NCBI GenBank assembly: GCA_041398905.1
Contig: JAWKTV010000021.1
Coordinates: 12,754-76,753, forward strand
DNA from: JAWKTV01 sp041398905
GTDB lineage: Bacteria > Planctomycetota > Planctomycetia > Planctomycetales > Planctomycetaceae
Direction of reading: 5' to 3'
DNA length: 64,000 nucleotides
Part shown: positions 41,022 to 51,370 of the stretch, piece by piece
Numbering within the stretch: the stretch's first letter is position 1
Layout of the letters: every line of letters starts with the position of its first letter
Program-made: the position numbers and the translations under genes
The notes under the pieces: model-generated
What the model saw: only the letters and a program-made list of their open reading frames with translations
The model's database searches: none
What the model was told of the DNA's origin: nothing

Positions 41022-42512
41022 CTACGCTTCCTCCGCCTCTTCATCGTCGGCGTCGTCATATTCGACGGCGGTGTCGGCGATGCCCGAGGTCAGCGAGCGG
41101 TCGATCGCTTCGACGTTCTGCTCCATGAACGGCGGCAGTTCGATGTCCTTGAACTTCGCGTTCGCGAGGATCACGTCCACCGCCTTCCGTTCGCGAATCT
41201 GCGCCTCGAGGTTCTCGATCATGCCCGACTTGATCAGCCGCGACCGCACGCGCCGCGGGTTCTCACCCGACTGCATCGCCATCATCATGATCTCGGTTTC
41301 AACGTCCGCACCGGTGACGTCGACATTCTCCTCCTCCGCGACGCGATCGAGGATGAAGTGCTGCTTCAGGTTCTGTCGCGTGGTCGTCAGCGAGTTCTGT
41401 CGCAGTTCACCTTCACGAGCACGAATCTCACTCGTCGAGAATCCGGCCTGCTGCATCTCCAGCTTCTCGCGCCGCATCGCGTTTTCCACCTGCTTACGCA
41501 AAAGCTCCTCGGGCAGGTCCCAATCGGCCGAAGCCGTGATCTTTTCGAGCACCTGCTCACGCACCGCACGTCGCTGGGCGTACTGCACCTGACGCTCCAG
41601 CATGCTGCGGAACTGCGATTTCAAGTCAGCTTCCGACGAGGCACCGATCCGCTCAAAGAACGCTTCGTCAAGGGCCGGCAGCTCTGGACGCTTCACGTCC
41701 AGAACGGTGAACTTCACGCTGACCTGCTCACCGCGAAGCTCCAGTTCGTCGGCTTCCTGCGAGACCGTCACGGTCGCTTCCCGGACATCATCCGCCGCGG
41801 CACCGACCATCAACTTGTCGAAGCCCTCGAACTCGGCGTCGTAGAACCGCAGCGTCGGACGAATCCGCACGCTCAGTTCGCCCAGCTTCTGGACCACGCG
41901 GTCGCCGTGAGTCACCTCGACGTCCGCAACCACAAGATCACCAGCCTTCGCAGGCTCGTCGACCGGAACCAGATGCGAGTACTGTTCAAGGAAGCCGTCG
42001 GTGTAGGCGTCGATATCCGCGTCGGTGATCTCGCGAGTCGGTCGCTCGATCTCCAGACCCTTGTATTCCGGCAGATCAAACGTCGGACGAACTTCCACAT
42101 CGAACTGGTACGTGAAATCGCCTTCGTCTGGAAGCTCGATCCCCTCGACGTCGATGTTCGGCTCGTTGATCGGCTCGATGTTGTCCGCCTCACCCAACTG
42201 GGCCAGGCTCGCCATCAACAGCTCCTGCTTGACCTTCTCGGCCAGCTCCTTGCGATAGCGTTTCCGCACCAGCGCGTCCGGAACGTGGCCGGGTCGGAAG
42301 CCGGGCACCGCGGCGGAGTCCACGAACTCCTGCACCTGGTCGTCCATGACCCGGTCGACGTCCGCACGTAGAACCGTGATCTTTACGTGCTTGCGGCACG
42401 GCCCGGCGTCCTCGATGTCGATCTTCAGATCCAGCTTCTCGACCGCAGTTGCGTCGCCACCTTCGGCGATCTGATCTTCGTCGACAGTCGGAGCGTCTGT
42501 GTTGTCAGCCAC
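41022..42512 (-). CDS. tig: Trigger factor (ribosome-associated chaperone / PPIase)
   Basis: 496 residues. The start is GTG 42512 (VADNTDAPTVDED) with AAGGA upstream; earlier in-frame codons overlap the noncoding leader. The ribosome-binding N-domain signature is shifted but present (PGFRPGHVPDALVRKRY, the GFRxGKxP motif). The PPIase part is divergent, with DEPAKAGDLVVADVEVTHGD. A helical C-domain ends in an acidic tail (YDDADDEEAEEA). The length fits the family, with a longer acidic N-terminus than E. coli. It binds nascent chains at the ribosome exit. The tRNA-Gly gene lies upstream in the same direction. Confidence 0.88.
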   Translation of the reverse strand: MADNTDAPTVDEDQIAEGGDATAVEKLDLKIDIEDAGPCRKHVKITVLRADVDRVMDDQVQEFVDSAAVPGFRPGHVPDALVRKRYRKELAEKVKQELLMASLAQLGEADNIEPINEPNIDVEGIELPDEGDFTYQFDVEVRPTFDLPEYKGLEIERPTREITDADIDAYTDGFLEQYSHLVPVDEPAKAGDLVVADVEVTHGDRVVQKLGELSVRIRPTLRFYDAEFEGFDKLMVGAAADDVREATVTVSQEADELELRGEQVSVKFTVLDVKRPELPALDEAFFERIGASSEADLKSQFRSMLERQVQYAQRRAVREQVLEKITASADWDLPEELLRKQVENAMRREKLEMQQAGFSTSEIRAREGELRQNSLTTTRQNLKQHFILDRVAEEENVDVTGADVETEIMMMAMQSGENPRRVRSRLIKSGMIENLEAQIRERKAVDVILANAKFKDIELPPFMEQNVEAIDRSLTSGIADTAVEYDDADDEEAEEA

Positions 42513-42711
42513 GGTAGTCCAGTCCTTGTTGAAGTATCCGCCGAAACCGGCGTGCTCGTTCGCTCTTGTGGGTACAGTCCTGATCGCCCTTGCGGACAAC
42601 TTCCCCGGCTGCGGGCACGCCTGCCCCTCGAATCGTAAGCCAGTCCGGGGCCGACCTTCAAGGCTCCAGTGCCCGACAGGTCACACGGCTCCCAAAACGA
42701 GCACCCGATAC

Positions 42712-42749
42712 AAAAAACGGCGAGTCCCCCGATGGCCGGGAACTCGCCG
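42712..42749 (-). terminator. Terminator downstream of tRNA-Gly
   Basis: A stem CGGCGAGT/ACTCGCCG with a partly paired GC-rich upper part is followed leftward by six T. It lies just after the tRNA-Gly 3' end and before the trigger-factor start, so the tRNA is probably transcribed separately from tig. Confidence 0.8.
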
Positions 42750-42763
42750 CTGAAATCATAGAA

Positions 42764-42836
42764 AGCGGGTGAAGGGACTTGAACCCTCGACCTCCACGAT
42801 GGCAACGTGGCGCTCTGCCAATTGAGCTACACCCGC
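42764..42836 (-). tRNA. tRNA-Gly (anticodon GCC)
   Basis: A 73-base cloverleaf on the minus strand. The acceptor arm GCGGGTG/CACCCGC, D arm GCTC/GAGC, anticodon stem CCACG/CGTGG with loop TTGCCAT (anticodon GCC), and T arm GAGGG-TTCAAGT-CCCTT are all formed. CCA is not encoded. Confidence 0.96.
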
Positions 42837-43169
42837 GTCTTTCCGTGTACCGCAGTCGCGGCACGCACGACAGATTATGGACAACACGCCGTAAGCGTCA
42901 AGCGAACCAAGCCGAGAACTCTCTCAAATCACGAGATGCCCCCGGCTCGACCCCATTGTGGCCGCAGTTGCGACCGCCGACCCGCTGACCGCCGCTCCCC
43001 GGCTGTTGACTCGGCTCTGAGTGCAAGTCGTGTGTTTATCAGAGCTTAGCGGCCTGTTGAACGGCTTGCAGCATGGACTGCCAGTCCGCGTCGGGAGACT
43101 CGCATACCACGCAATTCCTGCGGCGAAGCCATGAACGAGATGCCAATGACACACGTCATCCACAGACCG
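42837..43169. other. Intergenic region tRNA-Gly / epimerase
   Basis: 333 bases with no credible coding frame or RNA that I can recognise. Confidence 0.5.
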
Positions 43170-44180
43170 TTACGTCCCGCCCGTCCCCGCCAGCCTCCGC
43201 AGGTCCGGTGTCAGACGGTCGAGTCCCGCCTCCATCGACACCGCCGGACAAAAGCCGAAATCTCGTCGCGCCTTCTCCACACTGTAGTAATGTGACTCCG
43301 CCAATTGCTTCGCGACGAATCGTGTCATCGGTGGCTCCCGATGCAATCCCAGCACCGTGTAGGCCCCTTCCAGGAGCGCCCCCAGCTTGTAGGCCGCCAC
43401 GGCACTGATCGCCTTGCGAACGGGCCCGAGCCCCGCCCGCGACAGCACATCATCAATCCAGGGCCACAGCGGCACGGGCTCCGGCTCGTTGATGAAGTAC
43501 GCCTGCCCCGCGACGGGCGAGCCGGGCACCAGTGCGTCACAGGCTTGCAAATGCCCCGTCGCGGCGTTCTCCACATAGGTGATCGAGACCAGGTTTTTTC
43601 CATCGCCGACACGTCGCAGCCGGCCCGACTTCGCACGCTGAATCAGTCGGGGGATCAAATGGTTGTCCCGCGGTCCCCAGATGAGATGCGGCCGCAGAGC
43701 GCAGGTTAGCAGGCCGTTCCGTCCGTTCGCCGCCAGCACAGCCCGTTCCGCCATCGCCTTCGACTTCGGGTAATGGCACAGGTACTCGCCGGGGTACGGC
43801 AGCGATTCATTGGCGTTCTCGTGCGGCCGGCCATCGTAAATGACGCTCGGCGAACTGGTGTAGATCAGCCGGCGAACACCTGATGCAACGCAGCCAGCCA
43901 GCACATGGTCCGTGCCGACAGTGTTCGTCTGATGGTACGTCTCCCACTTCCCCCAAACACCGGGCAAGGCGGCCGTATGGAAGACAGTGTCGACTCCCGC
44001 GCAGGCCCGCGAGACGGCGGCGGCATCCGTCAGATCACCACGCACAACCTCCACACCCAGCTCAGCGAGGTCCGGATACGCTCCCCGAGCGAATACGCGA
44101 ACCTGTTCCCCCCGCGCACGCAATTGCTCAACAATGTAGCGGCCAAGAAAACCACCGCCGCCGGTTACCAGCGCAGGCAC
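43170..44180 (-). CDS. NAD-dependent epimerase/dehydratase (extended SDR, 3-beta-HSD-like)
   Basis: 336 residues from GTG 44180. The Rossmann fold opens with ALVTGGGGFLGRYIVEQL (GGxGFLG). VDTVFHTAALPGVWG, IYTSSPSVIYDG and the catalytic YPKSK (Tyr-x3-Lys) follow, then RPHLIWGPRDNHLIP and a C-terminal PLWPWIDDVLSRAG. The match is closest to 3-beta-hydroxysteroid dehydrogenase / sterol-type or OleD-like extended SDRs acting on lipid or sugar substrates; the substrate is not determinable. It is the last of a run of leftward genes from miaB. Confidence 0.8.
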   Translation of the reverse strand: MPALVTGGGGFLGRYIVEQLRARGEQVRVFARGAYPDLAELGVEVVRGDLTDAAAVSRACAGVDTVFHTAALPGVWGKWETYHQTNTVGTDHVLAGCVASGVRRLIYTSSPSVIYDGRPHENANESLPYPGEYLCHYPKSKAMAERAVLAANGRNGLLTCALRPHLIWGPRDNHLIPRLIQRAKSGRLRRVGDGKNLVSITYVENAATGHLQACDALVPGSPVAGQAYFINEPEPVPLWPWIDDVLSRAGLGPVRKAISAVAAYKLGALLEGAYTVLGLHREPPMTRFVAKQLAESHYYSVEKARRDFGFCPAVSMEAGLDRLTPDLRRLAGTGGT

Positions 44181-44307
44181 AATCGCTTCCAGTGCAGTAG
44201 GTCAAAGGGGGGGCACTCGTCGATTCACGCGCCCCGGAATCGTCGGCGGGTAACCTAACGAATCTCCGTGACTTCCGCAGCCGCCGCGGCTCCACGAGCC
44301 AGTCGAG

Positions 44308-45105
44308 CTACTCCGCGAGCTGGTCCATCAGCCAGCGGGCCTTGTTGCTGGTGATCCCGTCGACACCCGCCGCCCGCAGTCGCCGAGCCTCCGCTGCGTC
44401 GTCGACCGTCCAGACGTAACACTTCAGGCCGGCGTCGTGAACCTGCTGCACGAACGCCGCATCGATGGGGCCTTTGTAGCTCAATCCCACGCCGTGCGCC
44501 GCCGCTCCCTGCGCCGTCGCGATGATCTCCGTCACCGATGGCGACACAACTCCGGTTTCCTCGTTCGTCTTGAATGACGCGAGCCACTGTGTCTCCAGCT
44601 CCGGCAATTGTCGTCGCACCTCCGCGATGGTCCCCGCATTGAAGCTGATGACCGCCAACTGACTGGCGGGCAGACGAGACTGCCGTACGGCCCGCACCAG
44701 CGCAGGCACCGACTCCGGACCGACCTTCACTTCGATCACACATCGCTTGCCAGCGGGCAACTTCGCCAGCACATCGTCCAGCAGCACCAGCCTCTGGTCG
44801 GCGAACTGCGGTCCCTTCCAACTGCCGGCATCCAGCTCGGCCAGTTCAGCGTACTGGCTCTCCTTGACCACCCGTTTGACCCCGCAGGTTCGTTCGGTGT
44901 CCTTGTCATGGATAACCACCAGCTTGTCATCGGCGGTCAGGTGAACATCCAGTTCGACTGCGGGAACCTCCACGCTCCCACGAAAGCTCAAAGGCCGCCA
45001 GCGTGTTTTCAGCGCATCGGCCGACTCCCCACGGTGAGAGATGAACAACGGGTCGGCGTTCGCGGCGAGTGCGAGGGTCATACAGGTACAGAAAAGTGCG
45101 TTCAT
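44308..45105 (-). CDS. Exported glycerophosphodiester phosphodiesterase, with a compensated frame error
   Basis: 265 residues from ATG 45105. A signal peptide (MNALFCTCMTLALAANA, cut before DPLF) is followed by the GDPD catalytic start ISHRGES. The printed frame then garbles some 22 residues and returns at VPAVELDVHLTADDK. Reading the middle in the next frame gives ENTLAAFELSWERG, the conserved GDPD helix, so one missing C (near 45020) and one extra G (near 44970) compensate each other. VVIHDKDTERTCG, IEVKVGPE and GVDGITSNKARWLMD complete the family pattern. The role is hydrolysis of glycerophosphodiesters outside the cytoplasm. Confidence 0.88.
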   Translation of the reverse strand: MNALFCTCMTLALAANADPLFISHRGESADALKTRWRPLSFRGSVEVPAVELDVHLTADDKLVVIHDKDTERTCGVKRVVKESQYAELAELDAGSWKGPQFADQRLVLLDDVLAKLPAGKRCVIEVKVGPESVPALVRAVRQSRLPASQLAVISFNAGTIAEVRRQLPELETQWLASFKTNEETGVVSPSVTEIIATAQGAAAHGVGLSYKGPIDAAFVQQVHDAGLKCYVWTVDDAAEARRLRAAGVDGITSNKARWLMDQLAE

Positions 45106-45289
45106 CAGGCCGTTCCGGTGCAGTGAGGACCACGGGAGTGTAGCGGCGACAATCGCTCAGGTCGTTAAAGTGAGTGTGAACTTCCCGCGCAAACCTGTGT
45201 GCTTCGCAGGACTGCCTGGAATCAGAGGGGCAGGAGCGAATGAGCACGATGCCCACGACGCGTCCTCCAATCGCCAGCGACAGTCCTGG

Positions 45290-47740
45290 TCACTCCGCGC
45301 CCGACTCCGCCGTGGGCCACAACTCCGCCAGTGTCTCCGGCTCGGCATCGTGCTCGGACAGTTGCCGCGTGAGCCAGGCAATCAACCCCGTTGCGATCAC
45401 CAGACAGGGAAGGAGGACCAGCCAGCCGAATCGCAGTTCCTCGACTGCTCCACTCGCATTCCGCTGCACCTCGACCACCCGCGGCCAACGCTATCGACCG
45501 CCGCGACGAGCCGCTCCTCACTGAGTCGCTGCAGCAGCACGTGCGTGCCGTTGAACAGAAAGTGAAACAGCACCCCGGGTAGCAGGCTGCGACTGTTGAT
45601 CGCCATCATGGCGATGACGATTCCCAGCAGCGAAGCATTGAACACCTGCTGAGGCACCATGTGGATCAGTCCGAAGGCGAACGACGAGAGCAGAATCGGA
45701 ATCCACACATTTCGCGCGCTCCAGCCCGCTCAGAATAAACCCTCGAAACGCCAGTTCTTCGCAGATCGCCGGCGCGACGGCGAACGCCAGCAGCGGCAGC
45801 AGCCAATGCACGTCGGTGCTGCTCACTGAGGCCATCAACTGCTTCACGCCGGCCGATGGCTCCGGGAAGAACCACTTCAGCCGGGCCAGCATCTCCATCG
45901 AAAGCGGCTGCAGCACCGCCAGGAGCGTCGCCACCCCCAGCATCTTCCAGCCGGGCCAGAACAGCTTCAGTGTCTTGCGGATGCTGGTCGTCAGCATGGC
46001 CGCCATCAACAGCGGCGGCGTCGCCACCGTGACGATCAGATAGATCGTTTGCAGCTTCAGCATCCAGTCGGGCGAATCACTCTTCTGCAGCGCGCTCGAC
46101 AGCACGCCGAATGACGCGAACTGCAAGACGAGGATCAGCACGAGGCAGAACCCCGCCTCCGTCGAACTGGGAGTCGGATCACGGTCCCGCGCGACATGCC
46201 GCAGCCACGCCTTCAACTCGAATCGCTCCGCCTCGCGAAACAGCACTTCCTCACTCTTGAACTGCTCGATCGCCCACCACAACGCCATCAGGCTGTACAC
46301 CGTGCTCGACAGCAGCACCGAACACAGGTACGCCATCAGATGCGGAATTGGCTGCCCCAGCAGCAGCGCCTTCAGCAGCAGGCCCGGCCCCACCACCGGG
46401 TACACGCTGTAGAACGGGTTGATCTCGACCGACGGGCTGACACAGAACATCGCCAGTCCCATCGTGATCATCAACAGCGGCGTCAGATAGTACTGGCCCT
46501 CTTTGTTGCTCCGCGCGAACATCGCCAAAGCGAGACTGAGCGCACTGAACAGCGACGCCAGCGGCAGCACCAGTACGACCACCCAGCACAGCGACGCCAG
46601 CGGCGGCAGGCTCGTCAATCCCCCCAGCTTCGTCGCCGCCCCGCCCGCCGACATCGACAGCAGGTAGCTGAACGTGATCCCCATGCTCACCAGGTTCAGC
46701 AAAGCGGTCGCCACGCTAAACAGCATGATCGTGAAGAACTTCCCCAGTACGATCTCGCTCCGCTTGGCGGGCGAGATCAGCAGCGTCTCCATCGTCCCGC
46801 GCTCCTTCTCGCCGGCCCCCAGGTCGATCGCCGGATAGAACGCGCCTGTCACCGACATCATCACCAGCAGGATCGGGAACATCTTGCTCCACATCGACGC
46901 GGTAAGCTCTTCCTCCGCGGCCAGATCGACCCCCGTCGTGTCGACCGCCTCGGGCAGGGACGCCGGCAAATTCGCCGCCTTCAGCCGCGCGCCCAGGACG
47001 CTTTGGTTCCAGTTGCGAATCGCCTCCCGCACCCGCCGCGCGGCGATCATCGACTTCTCATCCGCGCTGTTCTGGACAATCACCGGACGCGGCGTCTGCG
47101 CGATCAGCTCGTTCACGTCGTCGCGGTTCGCCAGCCCGACGCTGATTTCGCTCAACAGCCCGCTGAATCCCCGTGGCACCACGATCAGGACCTGTGCCGG
47201 CCCCGTCCGAAACCACGCATCGACCTGCTGCTTCAAATGCAGTTCGTCCGCGAACACCGCGTCGTACTCTTGCTGCACCGCTTTGTTCCCGGCGTCGGCA
47301 GACGCCTTCAACTCGAGGGCTTCCCGCTGTCGCGTCAATTGCCCAAGCTTCTCGATGATCGCCCGAAACTCGACCGCCTCATCCAGGAATTGACGTTCGC
47401 GGACCGCGACCTCCGTCGCCTCGACACCGGCGGGAGCGGGCATGGCATCGGTCAGCACCCGCAACTTTTCGGAGTCTTCCGCAACGCCGAACCAACTCGT
47501 CACGAATCGCGTGTCGCCCTGCGCCCCGTCCAGCAGGGGCGGGTCCGGCAAGTCGTCCGCCCCCACGACCAGCACCAGCCGCGTCTGCTCCGAGAACGTG
47601 CTGAGCATCTGTGCCATGCCGACCCCCAGTGCGGGGTACAGCAACAGCGGCAAGACGGCGACCATGAACAGGGTCCGCCGGTCCCGCAGTTGATCGCGCA
47701 CCTCCCGCAGGAAGATCAGTCGCGTGTTCTTATAGCTCAT
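45290..47740 (-). CDS. NatB-like ABC permease fused to a CPBP membrane protease, with two frame breaks
   Basis: About 815 residues from ATG 47740 (MSYKNTRLIFLREVRDQLRD). The first two-thirds is an ABC-2 / NatB-type sodium exporter permease, with LFMVAVLPLLLYPALG, a long extracytoplasmic loop, and MWSKMFPILLVMMSVTGAFYPAIDL...GEKERGTMETLLISPAKRSEIV. The last third is a CPBP (CAAX-protease-like) domain with PAICEELAFRGFILSGL (the EExxxR motif). Breaks lie near 45722, where removing one A gives ERANVWIPILLSSFAFGLIHM, and near 45495. The ATP-binding subunit lies 98 bases upstream, so the two make one exporter. The fusion of permease and protease is recurrent in bacteria. Confidence 0.85.
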
Positions 47741-47838
47741 TCGTTTGAACGCCTTCACAGCCCAGAGTCGCCATCCGCTCCGCGAACGGTGGTGCAAAGT
47801 CAACTCACGACAACAACGACAATCGCTCCGCCCCGCGA

Positions 47839-48597
47839 TCAACGACTGGCAGCCACCTCCGCTTCCTTGCGTTGAATCAGCTCGAAGAACAGTTCTTCCA
47901 TGTCCGGCTGACCATAACGCTCCTCGAGTTCGGGAATCGTCCCCTGAGCCAGAATCTCACCACGGTGGATGATCGCGATCCGGTCGCACAGCTTCTCCAC
48001 CTCGCGCATGATGTGCGTCGAGAAGATGATGCACTTCCCCTGCCCCTTCAGCGACTCGATCGTTTTGACCACCGCGCGGGCCACCAGCACGTCCAGCCCC
48101 GTCGTCGGTTCATCAAAGATCAGCACGGGCGGGTTGTGTACGATCGTCCGCGCGATTGACACCTTCTGTTTCATGCCGGTCGACATCTTCGAGCCGAGTA
48201 CGTCCCGAAAGTCGTTCATCTGCAGCGTCTCGAACACTTCGTTTAGCCGCGTCTGCAACGCTTCTTCCTCGATGCCGTACAGCCGGCCGTAGTACTCAAC
48301 CAGCTCCCACGCGGTCATCCGGTCGTAGATGCCCGTGTTGTTCGACATGAAGCCGATACTGGCCCGCACGCGCCCCGGGTGTCGGGCGACATCATGTCCC
48401 GCCACCAGCGCCCGACCGCCGGTTGGCCGCAGAACCGTACTCAGCATCCGCAGGCAGGTTGTCTTCCCCGCGCCGTTCGGACCCAGCAGCCCGAAGATCT
48501 CGCCCGGATTGACGTGAAACGTCACGCCCGCCAGCGCAGTCACGTACCCGCGACGCATGTCGGAGAAGCGTTTGGAGAGGTTTTGAACTTCGATCAT
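47839..48597 (-). CDS. natA: ABC transporter ATP-binding protein, NatA type
   Basis: 252 residues. Walker A GLLGPNGAGKTTCLRML, the Q loop (GFMSNNTGIY), signature SKMSTGMKQKVSIARTI, Walker B VLIFDEPTTGLDVL and the H-loop IFSTHIMREVEKL are all present. This NatA-type layout pairs with the NatB-like permease 98 bases downstream, making a sodium or drug-type exporter. No frame break is seen. Confidence 0.9.
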   Translation of the reverse strand: MIEVQNLSKRFSDMRRGYVTALAGVTFHVNPGEIFGLLGPNGAGKTTCLRMLSTVLRPTGGRALVAGHDVARHPGRVRASIGFMSNNTGIYDRMTAWELVEYYGRLYGIEEEALQTRLNEVFETLQMNDFRDVLGSKMSTGMKQKVSIARTIVHNPPVLIFDEPTTGLDVLVARAVVKTIESLKGQGKCIIFSTHIMREVEKLCDRIAIIHRGEILAQGTIPELEERYGQPDMEELFFELIQRKEAEVAASR

Positions 48598-48944
48598 CCG
48601 CGTTCCAGTTCCGCAGGGGTGCGCGCCGCATCACGAAGCTCCACTGCGGCCGATCCATGCCCAGCCGATAGATTCGATTCGATCAGAACGATCATACGCG
48701 GCTCGCGGCTCAGCAGCGAACACCGCGTTTCCCGCCTCACTGCATTTACACGATGGACGGCTCGCGTGCCGGCGCGGCTTCGCGGCGTTCTACGATTCCA
48801 AGGGGAACCATCGCCCCGCACAACACCATCCGGCGAGACCGGCAGCCTTTGCCCGGCTGAATCAATCGGCAAAACCGGAACAGCCTCGCCCCGCGACGCC
48901 CTCGCCGGCCGGACACGCACGCCCTTGGCACAGCCCGCCGCACA
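48598..48944. other. Intergenic region natA / miaB
   Basis: 347 bases with no gene supported. It probably contains the miaB transcript end and the promoter of the ABC pair, but no clear signals were found. Confidence 0.5.
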
Positions 48945-50579
<1,635 letters not shown>

Positions 50580-51370
50580 CGCCCTTCCACACCCTCACGA
50601 ACATTCGACTTGAATTCAGCGACCAGGGCGGTCCCACCGCCGCGTCCCGCATGTTGACGCACGTCACGAATCTCGGCAACCCGGCCTCACAACCGCACGG
50701 GAAGACCCGGTGAATCAATCGGGGTGCGGTGGCGGGGGCACTCCGAAAGATGCCCTTGGCGGGAACACGTTTGGCGTCGGGGCCTTCCGCCGTCTCGGGG
50801 CGGCACCGCCACCCGCAGTTCATCGATCTCTTGTGAAAAAGCGGGTGCTCTTGACGGCCGCACAGGACGAGAGACGACCTCTAACCCCTTGGGGAACTCC
50901 GGGGAAACAATCTTCGGCCAGGTGCGCGGCGTGAGGAACGGGGCATTGATGCAACTGACGTTGACGTTGCAGGCATGCCGCTGGCTGGCGACGGCGATGT
51001 TGGCCGATCGCAAGTGCGAGAGCCGCCCGATCGCGGGGCTGCGGAGGACCATGTGCGTGGACTGGGCTCGTTCAACTCCGACGGCGTGCTTGTCCGTGGT
51101 CGACTGACTCGACAACAATGTCAATGCGGACGGAGAGTCGATCCGGATATCGCCCCGCGGCGGAGAGGACTCAAGTTGGCGGGTGGTTAGACTCGATATA
51201 ATCGATACGACCGGGGTCGCCCTGGGGGCGCGGATGCCCATGCGCCGCCGACGCGTCGTCACGACTTCGCCCGATTCGTCACAACAGACGTGGCTCGCGC
51301 AGAAACTGCCGACACCACCTCGTACACCGCCGCATCGCCCCCGCGCCGCACAGAACGGACTACTTCGACC
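50580..51370. other. Long intergenic region miaB / HEAT-repeat gene
   Basis: About 790 bases between divergent genes. I see no conserved-looking protein on either strand. The only signal I can point to is a promoter-like pair at 51176-51202. Confidence 0.5.
51176..51202 (+). promoter_or_regulatory. Sigma-70-like promoter upstream of the HEAT-repeat gene
   Basis: TTGGCG at 51176-51181 and a perfect TATAAT at 51197-51202, with a 15-base spacer that is shorter than optimal. It lies about 170 bases ahead of the start at 51371 and points at it. Confidence 0.4.
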
